NCBI GenBank assembly: GCA_023390705.1
Contig: JAEWCI010000336.1
Location: forward strand, 1 to 6,251
DNA length: 6,251 bases
From: Pseudomonadota bacterium
GTDB lineage: Bacteria > Pseudomonadota > Alphaproteobacteria > Acetobacterales > Acetobacteraceae
Reading direction: 5' to 3'
Shown here: positions 1-5,846 of the stretch, in pieces
How positions within the stretch are numbered: the first letter of the stretch is position 1
Layout of the letters: the number at the start of each line of letters is the position of its first letter
Position numbers and translations under genes: made by a program
The notes under the pieces: generated by a model
The model's input: the letters and a program-made list of their open reading frames with translations, nothing else
What the model was told of the DNA's origin: nothing
The model's database searches: none

Positions 1-3
1 GTG

Positions 4-26
4 TTCGAGGGGCAGCGCCCCTCGAA
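4..26 (-). terminator. Stem-loop after the thiamine-diphosphate enzyme gene
   Basis: A perfect 10-bp inverted repeat, TTCGAGGGGC and GCCCCTCGAA, encloses a 3-base loop. It begins 5 bases after the stop codon of the leftward gene. In the transcript it forms a very stable GC-rich hairpin, so it probably ends transcription or protects the 3' end. The window stops 3 bases beyond the stem, so a U tract cannot be seen. It could also be one copy of a dispersed GC-rich palindrome. Confidence 0.6.
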
Positions 27-31
27 GCCTA

Positions 32-1756
32 TCAGATCGGCGTCACCCGCACCGTCAGCACGGCCGCCTGCCCCGCCTCCACCCTCTCCAGGCAGCGCCG
101 GATGGCGGCCGGCACGTCCTCGGCCTCCGTCACCCTTTCGCCATAGGCGCCGAAGGCCTTGCCCACATCCTCCAGCCGCCGCACCTCGCCGGTGTCGAGG
201 CGGGAGAAGAAGGCGTCGTGCTGCGCCGCGACGCCGCCGGGATAGACCCGCTGCACCGCGGACTTCACCGCCCCCCAGCCGCGATTGTCGAGCACGATGG
301 TGAAGATCGGCAGGCGGTGCGTCTGGGCCACGGAATAGACCGCGTCGGGGCTGCCGAAATGATAGCTGCCGTCGCCGACGATCTGGATGACGCGGCTTTC
401 CTTGCGCGCCAGCTTCGCCCCCAGCGCCATGCCGCCGGAAAAGCCCAGGCCGCCGCCGGCGAAGCCGACGAAGGTGCGGGGCTCGCTGCGCTCCAGGTAG
501 TCCTGCACCGGGCCGGTGTTGCGGATGGCTTCGTTGATGATGACGTCGTCGGCGCGAAGCTGCTTGTTCAACTCGGCCATCAGATAGGGCACGGCGATGG
601 CGTCGCTCTCCCCGGTGCGGCTGGCGGCCTCGGCCAGCTTGCGGGCGCGGCTGGCGTGCCAGGCGTCCCAGCCGCCGATGCGGGCGCGGATCTTCCTGTG
701 GAAGCCCTCATCGGCCAGTTCGCGCAGGGCTTCGGCCACCTGGCGCAGCACCGTGGCGCAATCGCCCTGCACGCGCAGGTCGCCGGGGAAATTCCAGATC
801 GGCAGGTCGCGTTTCGCGGCGTCCACGTCCACATGGATGAAACAGGTGTCCTCGCGGTGCGGATGGGTGCTCGGCACCCAGGGCACGTCGGTATCCAGCA
901 GCAGGCCAAGATCGCATTCCTGCAGCAGCGGCGCCGGGTCGAAGCCGGCGAAGGCCGGGCTGGAATGCGGGCAGTTCATATAGACGCTGTAGTGGGAGAC
1001 GATGCGGATGCCGGCGAGCAGCGCCAGTTCCTGCAAGGCCGCCACCGCTTCCGGCTTGCGGCCGAGATAGCCGCAGAAGGCCACCGGGTTCCCGGCTTCC
1101 AGCAGTTTCTCCGCGATCCGCCTCGCCACCGCCGGGTCGGCGCCGCCGGCCTGCACCGCGCCGTAGCGGGCGGGCGGGTAGCTGCGGACCTTCTCCTCCT
1201 CGATCTCCTCGGCCAGGGTTTCGCGCGGGAGCGACATGAAGACGGGGCCGGTCGGCTCGCTCATCATCATGGCGTGGCCGCGGGCCAGCAATTCCTTGGC
1301 CACCACGCCGCTCGGCAGGCAGTATTCCCACTTGATGTAGGGCCGCACGATGCTGGCGATGTCGTAGGGATCCTGCACGAAATGCACATAGGTGTCGCGC
1401 GAGCCCACCAGTTCGCCCCGGCTGGTGAAGGGCGCGCGCCCGGCCATCAGGAAGACCGGCACCCGGCCGCGGCAGAGATTGTGCAGCCCCATCGCCGCAT
1501 TGGCGGTGCCGGCATCGACATGCACCAGCACCCCCTGGCCCTTGCCGGTCATGATGGCGTAGCCGCCGGCCATGTGGACCGCCACCACCTCATGCGGCGC
1601 GGTGATGAGTTCCGGGTGCGGGCGGTTGCCCTGGTCCCAGCGGGCAACCTCCTCGATGATCGAGACATGATCGGTGCCGAGGTTGCAGAAGAGATAGTCG
1701 ATGCCGCTTTCGTAAAGACCTTCCAGGAAGTAGTGCGCGGCGCTGTGGCGGGCCAT
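32..1756 (-). CDS. Thiamine-diphosphate-requiring enzyme, acetolactate synthase-like
   Basis: This 574-residue cytoplasmic enzyme has the three-domain layout of the acetolactate synthase, benzoylformate decarboxylase and oxalyl-CoA decarboxylase superfamily: an N-terminal pyrimidine domain (about 5-175), a central domain (about 207-340) and a C-terminal diphosphate-binding domain (about 405-555). Glu56 in PHEVVAVHMA is the expected glutamate that activates the cofactor. GDGS at 461-464 and DNRGWG at 490-495 form the metal/diphosphate motif, with Asp462 and Asn491 as probable metal ligands; the usual NN is DN here. The protein resembles the poorly characterised 'thiamine pyrophosphate-requiring protein' group with a GTDH segment (27-30), so the substrate is not assigned. 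True acetolactate synthase is unlikely because no small-subunit gene is adjacent. The ATG at 1756 is preferred over the ATG at 1789 because GAGG lies 6 bases upstream of it and homology-like sequence starts there. Tandem in-frame stops TGA-TAG end the gene. It is divergent from the racemase-dehydrogenase pair. Confidence 0.92.
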   Translation of the reverse strand: MARHSAAHYFLEGLYESGIDYLFCNLGTDHVSIIEEVARWDQGNRPHPELITAPHEVVAVHMAGGYAIMTGKGQGVLVHVDAGTANAAMGLHNLCRGRVPVFLMAGRAPFTSRGELVGSRDTYVHFVQDPYDIASIVRPYIKWEYCLPSGVVAKELLARGHAMMMSEPTGPVFMSLPRETLAEEIEEEKVRSYPPARYGAVQAGGADPAVARRIAEKLLEAGNPVAFCGYLGRKPEAVAALQELALLAGIRIVSHYSVYMNCPHSSPAFAGFDPAPLLQECDLGLLLDTDVPWVPSTHPHREDTCFIHVDVDAAKRDLPIWNFPGDLRVQGDCATVLRQVAEALRELADEGFHRKIRARIGGWDAWHASRARKLAEAASRTGESDAIAVPYLMAELNKQLRADDVIINEAIRNTGPVQDYLERSEPRTFVGFAGGGLGFSGGMALGAKLARKESRVIQIVGDGSYHFGSPDAVYSVAQTHRLPIFTIVLDNRGWGAVKSAVQRVYPGGVAAQHDAFFSRLDTGEVRRLEDVGKAFGAYGERVTEAEDVPAAIRRCLERVEAGQAAVLTVRVTPI

Positions 1757-1762
1757 TCGGCA

Positions 1763-1766
1763 CCTC
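1763..1766 (-). promoter_or_regulatory. Ribosome binding site deciding the start at 1756
   Basis: On the minus strand GAGG lies 6 bases before the ATG at 1756. The alternative ATG at 1789, 11 codons upstream, is preceded only by C/G-rich sequence with no purine-rich site. This supports the shorter protein. Confidence 0.65.
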
Positions 1767-1788
1767 GTGCTCTTGGGACGTGACGGCA

Positions 1789-1817
1789 TAGCTTGGCCGG
1801 CGGGGCGCGGCTGTCAA
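1789..1817 (-). promoter_or_regulatory. Possible promoter of the thiamine-diphosphate enzyme gene
   Basis: On the minus strand a perfect TTGACA (1817-1812) is followed after 17 bases by AAGCTA, which continues into TATGCC. The -35 element matches the sigma-70 consensus exactly and sits about 55 bases before the chosen start codon. The -10 element is poor, so the call rests mainly on the -35 hexamer and its position. The 26-bp dyad at 1822-1847 would lie directly upstream of this -35, where an activator would bind. Confidence 0.4.
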
Positions 1818-1821
1818 ATGC

Positions 1822-1847
1822 CCGGCTTCCTGCTAGCCTGAAGCCGG
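1822..1847. promoter_or_regulatory. 26-bp dyad in the divergent intergenic region, candidate operator
   Basis: CCGGCTTC (1822-1829) and GAAGCCGG (1840-1847) are perfect inverted repeats. They share the same centre as an internal GCTAGC palindrome (1832-1837). Eleven of thirteen base pairs across the 26 bp are symmetric. It lies between the two divergent genes, just upstream of the TTGACA facing left and 24 bases before the racemase start codon. It could be the site of a dimeric regulator for both directions, or a hairpin in the racemase leader RNA. No regulator gene for it is visible next door. Confidence 0.45.
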
Positions 1848-1856
1848 AAAAGCACG

Positions 1857-1867
1857 AGGGGAGAGGG
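1857..1867 (+). promoter_or_regulatory. Ribosome binding site of the racemase gene
   Basis: A strong purine run, AGGGGAGAGGG, ends 4 bases before the ATG at 1872. Its GGAGAGG core has about the usual Shine-Dalgarno spacing, which supports this start and suggests efficient initiation. Confidence 0.7.
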
Positions 1868-1871
1868 CGCC

Positions 1872-2993
1872 ATGGGACCGCTGGACGGAGTCAGGGTCGT
1901 GGAATTCGCGGGCATCGGGCCGGGTCCTTTCTGCGGCATGGTGCTGGCCGATCTGGGCGCCGAGGTGGTGCGGCTGGACCGGCCGCAGGGCGACCCCATC
2001 ACCCGCCAGGACGTGACCGGCCGCGGCAAGCGTTCCGTGGCGCTGGACCTGAAGAGCGAGGCCGGCCGCGGCGCGGCGCTGCGCCTGGTGGAAGGGGCCG
2101 ATGCGCTGATCGAGGGCTTCCGCCCCGGCGTGATGGAACGGCTCGGCCTGGGGCCGGAGGTCTGCCTCGCCCGCAACCCGAAGCTGGTCTATGGCCGGAT
2201 GACCGGCTGGGGCCAGGAAGGCCCAATGGCGCCGACCGCCGGCCACGACATCAACTACATCGCGCTGACCGGCGCGCTGCATGCGATGGGAGAGGCCGAC
2301 CGCCGGCCGATGCCGCCGCTGAACCTGGTGGGCGATTACGGCGGCGGCGGCATGCTGCTGGCGCTCGGCATCCTGGCCGCGGTGATCGCGGCGCGGGCCT
2401 CCGGCAAGGGCCAGGTGGTGGACGCCGCCATGACGGATGGCTCGGCCCTGCTGATGGCGCCGCACTACAGCGGGCTGGCGCGCGGCCGCTGGCAGGTGGA
2501 GCGCGGCAACAACCGGCTCAGCGGCAGCGCGCCCTGGTACGGCACCTATGAATGCGCCGACGGCAAATACCTGGCGGCCGGGCCGATCGAGCCGCAATTC
2601 TTCGCCGAGTTCATGCAGAAGCTGGGGCTGGACGCGAAGCACTACCCGGACCGCATGGAGGCCGCGGCCTGGCCTTCGCTGCGCGCAGAGATCGCCGCCA
2701 TCCTCCGCACCCGTCCGCGGGACGAATGGATGCGGGTCTTCGAGGGCAGCGATGCCTGCGTCGCCCCGGTGCTGGACATGGCGGAGGCGCCGCGCCACCC
2801 GCACAATGTCGCGCGCGGCACCTTCATCGAAATGGAGGGCGTGGTGCAGCCCGCCCCGGCGCCGCGCTTCAGCCGCACCGAGGCGAAGCCGCGCCGCTCC
2901 CCGCCTCAGCGCGGCGAGCATACGGCCGAAGTGCTGGCCGAGGCCGGGCTGAACCCCGCCGAGATCGCCGCAGCCACGGGACAAAGCGCATGA
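1872..2993 (+). CDS. Alpha-methylacyl-CoA racemase, CaiB/BaiF CoA-transferase fold
   Basis: This 373-residue class III CoA-transferase-fold protein should interconvert (2R)- and (2S)-2-methylacyl-CoA by removing and returning the alpha proton. The N-terminal GPLDGVRVVE and AGIGPGPF (13-20) segments, MTGWGQEGP (110-118), GHDINYIALTGALHAMG (124-140), PLNLVGDYGGGGM (149-161) and GKGQVVDAAMTDGS (178-191) are family hallmarks. His125, Asp126, Asp155 and Glu240 (in GPIEP) align, one residue shifted, with the catalytic residues known for the Mycobacterium tuberculosis racemase (His126, Asp156, Glu241). That pattern favours a racemase over a CoA transferase. Length is normal for bacterial racemases. 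It has no membrane segment and should be cytoplasmic. A strong ribosome site precedes the ATG, and the stop overlaps the next gene as ATGA, so the two are translated together. The long-chain-type dehydrogenase downstream fits a role in branched-chain acyl-CoA oxidation. A true CoA transferase remains a minor alternative. Confidence 0.93.
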   Translation: MGPLDGVRVVEFAGIGPGPFCGMVLADLGAEVVRLDRPQGDPITRQDVTGRGKRSVALDLKSEAGRGAALRLVEGADALIEGFRPGVMERLGLGPEVCLARNPKLVYGRMTGWGQEGPMAPTAGHDINYIALTGALHAMGEADRRPMPPLNLVGDYGGGGMLLALGILAAVIAARASGKGQVVDAAMTDGSALLMAPHYSGLARGRWQVERGNNRLSGSAPWYGTYECADGKYLAAGPIEPQFFAEFMQKLGLDAKHYPDRMEAAAWPSLRAEIAAILRTRPRDEWMRVFEGSDACVAPVLDMAEAPRHPHNVARGTFIEMEGVVQPAPAPRFSRTEAKPRRSPPQRGEHTAEVLAEAGLNPAEIAAATGQSA

Positions 2994-4141
2994 CCCTGCC
3001 CCCCTTCCCGCCCCGCACCGTGCTGCGGGAGGACCACGAAGCCTTCCGCGCCAGCGTGCGCGCCTTCGTGGAGAAGCACATCGCCCCGCATCACCGGCAA
3101 TGGGAACGCGAGGGCATCGTGCCGCGCGAGGTCTGGCGCGCGGCCGGCGAGGCCGGACTGCTCTGCCTGACCATGCCGGAGGAATATGGCGGCGCCGGCG
3201 GCGATTTCGGCCATTCCTGCGTGCTGCTGGAGGAGCTGGCACGGGTGCAGGCCAGCGGCATCGGCTTCTCCCTGCACAACGACATCACCGCGCCCTACAT
3301 CCTGGCCTACGCTTCCGAGGAGAAGAAGCGCGAATGGCTGCCCAAGATGGCGCGCGGCGAGATGATAACCGCCATCGCCATGACCGAACCGGGCATGGGC
3401 AGCGACCTGAAGGCGATGCGCACCACCGCGAAGCGCGAGGGCAACGAATACGTCGTCAGCGGCAGCAAGACCTACATCACCAACGGGCAGAACGCGCATC
3501 TCGTCATCACCTGCTGCAAGACCGACCCGGCGGCGGGGCGCAAGGGCATCAGCCTGATCTGCATCGAGGAAGGCACGCCCGGCTTCGCCAAGGGCAAGAA
3601 CCTGGAGAAGCTCGGCCTGCATGGACAGGACACCTCGGAACTGTTCTTCGACGAGGTGCGGGTGCCCGTGGCGAACCGGCTGGGGGAGGAGAACCAGGGC
3701 TTCCGCTACCTCATCCACAACCTGCCGCAGGAACGCCTGCTGATCGCCATGCGCGCCGCCACGGGCATGGAGGTGGCGATAGAGCAGACGGTGGAATGGG
3801 CGAAGCAGCGCCCGCTTTTCGGCAGCACCGTCTTCGACATGCAGCACAACCGCTTCAAGCTGGCGGAATGCCGCGCCCAGGCGGTGATGTACCGCAGCTT
3901 CGCCGACCACTGCCTGGCGCTGCACATGAAGGGCGAGCTTTCGGTGGAGATGGCGGCGACCGCCAAGCTGATGGGCAGCGAATTGCTCTGCAAGGTGCTG
4001 GACGACTGCCTGCAGATCCATGGCGGCATGGGCTACATGATGGATACCATGGTGGGCCGCGCCTGGGCCGATGCGCGCGTCGGCCGCATCTATGGCGGCA
4101 GCAGCGAGGTGATGAAGGAGATCATCGCCAGGACCTTGTGA
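2990..4141 (+). CDS. Acyl-CoA dehydrogenase, long-chain/isovaleryl-type
   Basis: This 383-residue FAD enzyme should oxidise an acyl-CoA to the trans-2-enoyl-CoA and pass electrons to electron-transferring flavoprotein. N-terminal helical (about 10-122), middle beta (126-222) and C-terminal helical (233-381) domains are all present. AMTEPGMGSDLKA (130-142) and QIHGGMGYM (342-350) match the two family signatures. The usual catalytic Glu of medium- and short-chain enzymes, in IYEGT near the C-terminus, is Gly369 here (IYGGSSEVMKEIIA). Glu248 in NLPQERLLIA occupies the position used as the base by isovaleryl- and long-chain acyl-CoA dehydrogenases. The enzyme is therefore expected to be active and to prefer long or branched substrates. 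The ATG overlaps the racemase stop by 4 bases, with a weak GGGA 8 bases upstream. The same frame stays open upstream, but that part lies inside the racemase gene and is not coding. Exact chain-length preference cannot be read from sequence. Confidence 0.95.
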   Translation: MTLPPFPPRTVLREDHEAFRASVRAFVEKHIAPHHRQWEREGIVPREVWRAAGEAGLLCLTMPEEYGGAGGDFGHSCVLLEELARVQASGIGFSLHNDITAPYILAYASEEKKREWLPKMARGEMITAIAMTEPGMGSDLKAMRTTAKREGNEYVVSGSKTYITNGQNAHLVITCCKTDPAAGRKGISLICIEEGTPGFAKGKNLEKLGLHGQDTSELFFDEVRVPVANRLGEENQGFRYLIHNLPQERLLIAMRAATGMEVAIEQTVEWAKQRPLFGSTVFDMQHNRFKLAECRAQAVMYRSFADHCLALHMKGELSVEMAATAKLMGSELLCKVLDDCLQIHGGMGYMMDTMVGRAWADARVGRIYGGSSEVMKEIIARTL

Positions 4142-4154
4142 TTTGCCCTCGGAC

Positions 4155-4199
4155 GCCGGGCAGAAGCCTCCGGCTTACCTGGCCTCCCGGCATAAGCCG
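4155..4199. terminator. Nested inverted repeats between convergent genes
   Basis: The convergent gap carries three overlapping stems. GCCGGG (4155-4160) pairs with CCCGGC (4186-4191), and inside it AAGCC (4164-4168) pairs with GGCTT (4172-4176) around a 3-base loop. Alternatively CGGCTTA (4171-4177) pairs with TAAGCCG (4193-4199) around 15 bases. The dehydrogenase and exporter genes converge here with only 33 bases between their stops, so a two-way terminator is likely. No U tract follows in either direction. The right part overlaps the last codons of the exporter gene. Confidence 0.4.
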
Positions 4200-5728
4200 T
4201 GGGGGCCTTCCGGCCGCCCGGCCCGCCGCGCGGGCCGCGCCAGCAGCGAAAGCAGCACCGCCACGCCGCAGGCGGCGGTGAACATGCCGAAGGCGTTGAG
4301 ATAGCCGATCATCGCCGCCTGGCGGTTGATCTCCCGCGAAAGCCGGGCCAGGCCCTGCAATGTCTCGGTGGTCCAGCCGCCCATCGTGTCCGGCATCGCC
4401 AGGGCGCGGTTGTAGGGCGAGATCAGCGCCGTCATCCGGCTGTAATTCGCGGCGGTGGACTGCAGGATCTCCGCCACGCAGAGCGAAATGAAGAGACTGG
4501 AGCCGATGTTGCGCAGCAGGTGGAACACCGCCATGGCTTCCGGCAGGGAACGGCTGTCCAAGGTGTTGAAGGTCATCACCGTCAGCGGCACCCACAGCAC
4601 GCCCACCGCCAGCCCCTGCAGCATGGCGTTCAACTCCAGCGCATCCGTGCCGACATTCAGGTCGAAGCGCATCAGCCACAGCCCGGCCAGGGCCAGCAGG
4701 CCGAAGCCAAGCACCAGCCCTATCCGTGGGTCCAGCCGGCCGATCAGCATGGCGCTGAAGAAACCCAGCGTGGCGCCGATGCCGCGGTAGCCGACGATCT
4801 GGCCGATGATGCTGTCCGGGTAGCCGGCATGCTGCTGCAACAAAGTGGGCAGCAGCACGATGGGCGTGAAATTCAGCATGCCGTAGAGGAAGACCAGCAC
4901 CAGGCCGAGCGCGTAATTGCGGTCCAGCAGCAGGCGCAGGTTCAGGAAGGGCCGCTGCGCCGTCAGGCTGTGCGCCAGGAACAGGTAGAAGGCGAGCCCG
5001 GCCAGCGCGGTTTCCAGGATGATCTCGGTGGAATCGAACCAGTCCAGCCGCTGCCCGCGGGACAGCACCAATTGCAGGCAGGCGATGGCGGTGGCCAGCG
5101 AGAGGAAGCCGAACCAGTCCAGCGCCACCCGCGCCCCGGGCTGGTCCGGCGGCAGGCTCAGGCGAAGCGCGATGGTGGCCAGCGCCCCGGCCGGGACGAT
5201 CATGTAGAAGGCCCAGCGCCAATTGTAGGCCTCGGCCAGGATGCCGCCCACCGCGGGGCCGATCACCGGGCCCAGCACCACCGTCATGCCGAAGATCGAG
5301 CTCACCAGCCCGGCATGGCGGCGCGGGAAGGCGTCCAGCACGGTGGCATTGGCCAGCGGCACCACCGGCGCGCCGATGGCGCCCTGGACGATGCGCCACA
5401 GCACCACCGCCTCCAGCGATTCCGCCTGGCCGCAGAGCCAGGTGGCCAGGGTGAAGCCGCCGACGCAGAACACCATCACCCGCCGCCGGCCGAAGCGGGC
5501 CACCAGGAAGCCCGTCATCGGCGTGGCGATGGCGGTGGCCAGGATGTTGTAGGTGGTGGTCCAGGCGATCTCGTCCGAGGTCGCGGCGAAGCTGCCCTGC
5601 ATCTGCGGCAGCAGGGTGGAGGCGACCAGCAGGGTGGTGGCGTAGAGGGTGGAGCCCAGCACCACCGAGAGCAGGATCATGATCCGGCGGGCAAGCGAAT
5701 ATTGCTGGACGATCGGCGAATCGGACAT
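4175..5728 (-). CDS. DHA2-family (EmrB/QacA-type) major facilitator drug exporter
   Basis: This 517-residue inner-membrane protein is a probable proton-driven exporter of drugs or other small toxic molecules. About 14 hydrophobic helices can be traced, near residues 17-36, 54-75, 84-101, 105-130, 142-165, 170-190, 203-221, 236-254, 272-297, 308-330, 335-355, 366-388, 402-421 and 475-499. GFLVARFGRRRVMV (73-86) is the loop 2-3 motif of the superfamily. GPVIGPAVGGIL (153-164) followed by WRWAFYMIVPAG (170-181) is the antiporter motif C region typical of DHA2 proteins. The long loop before the last helix (about 422-472) also fits EmrB-type proteins. The ATG at 5728 gives a typical short N-terminus (MSDSPIVQQY). 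Upstream TTG extension to 5824 would use up the shared promoter region. No clear ribosome site precedes 5728, so the start is less certain than the function. The divergent MarR gene probably controls it. The substrate is unknown, and no EmrA-like partner is visible. Confidence 0.92.
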   Translation of the reverse strand: MSDSPIVQQYSLARRIMILLSVVLGSTLYATTLLVASTLLPQMQGSFAATSDEIAWTTTYNILATAIATPMTGFLVARFGRRRVMVFCVGGFTLATWLCGQAESLEAVVLWRIVQGAIGAPVVPLANATVLDAFPRRHAGLVSSIFGMTVVLGPVIGPAVGGILAEAYNWRWAFYMIVPAGALATIALRLSLPPDQPGARVALDWFGFLSLATAIACLQLVLSRGQRLDWFDSTEIILETALAGLAFYLFLAHSLTAQRPFLNLRLLLDRNYALGLVLVFLYGMLNFTPIVLLPTLLQQHAGYPDSIIGQIVGYRGIGATLGFFSAMLIGRLDPRIGLVLGFGLLALAGLWLMRFDLNVGTDALELNAMLQGLAVGVLWVPLTVMTFNTLDSRSLPEAMAVFHLLRNIGSSLFISLCVAEILQSTAANYSRMTALISPYNRALAMPDTMGGWTTETLQGLARLSREINRQAAMIGYLNAFGMFTAACGVAVLLSLLARPARRAGRPEGPHGLCREAR

Positions 5729-5800
5729 CGCGGCGGAAGGGCGGCCCTGGCCTGACGCGGCCCAGCCTAGCCGTAACAATGGCCTGGACGAAAGATGCCC

Positions 5801-5823
5801 TGGTGATAATAACCATGGCACCA
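5801..5823. promoter_or_regulatory. Candidate MarR operator and overlapping promoter region
   Basis: TGGTGAT (5801-5807) and ATAACCA (5809-5815) form a 15-bp near-palindrome with one mismatch around a central A. A second, perfect pair, TGGTG (5801-5805) and CACCA (5819-5823), uses the same left arm. This is the only AT-rich patch in the 118-bp divergent gap. It contains GATAAT reading right (5805-5810) and TATTAT reading left (5806-5811), each one base from the -10 consensus. No good -35 element was found for either. A dimeric MarR protein bound here would cover both possible promoters. Confidence 0.42.
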
Positions 5824-5833
5824 ACCTGCCGCC

Positions 5834-5838
5834 GGGAG
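5834..5838 (+). promoter_or_regulatory. Ribosome binding site deciding the GTG start of the MarR gene
   Basis: GGGAG lies 8 bases before the GTG at 5847. No ATG, GTG or TTG exists in this frame across the intergenic region upstream, so the GTG is the best start. Confidence 0.55.
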
Positions 5839-5846
5839 CTGCCGCC

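Noticed and set aside
218..1783. Plus-strand open frame of about 520 codons opposite the thiamine-diphosphate enzyme gene
   Set aside because: Its translation is rich in Ala, Gly, His and Arg with no recognisable domain. Long antisense frames are expected opposite high-GC genes, and the minus-strand protein has intact family motifs.
1793..1819. Possible rightward promoter for the racemase gene, TTGGCC with TCAAAT
   Set aside because: The spacing is only 15 bases and both elements are weak. It was not listed as a feature, although a start near 1826 would put the 26-bp dyad over the transcription start.
2552..2989. Upstream extension of the dehydrogenase frame, about 146 codons
   Set aside because: This stretch is inside the racemase gene in another frame and has no family similarity. 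The ATG at 2990 gives a normal-length dehydrogenase.
1833..3242. Minus-strand open frame across the racemase and the start of the dehydrogenase
   Set aside because: It crosses the end of one recognised gene and into another. The translation is low-complexity Arg/Ala/His-rich, and the opposite strand encodes conserved catalytic motifs.
4199..5755. Plus-strand open frame of about 518 codons opposite the exporter
   Set aside because: The translation is Gln/Gly/His/Arg-rich without motifs, which is a typical shadow of a membrane-protein gene at high GC.
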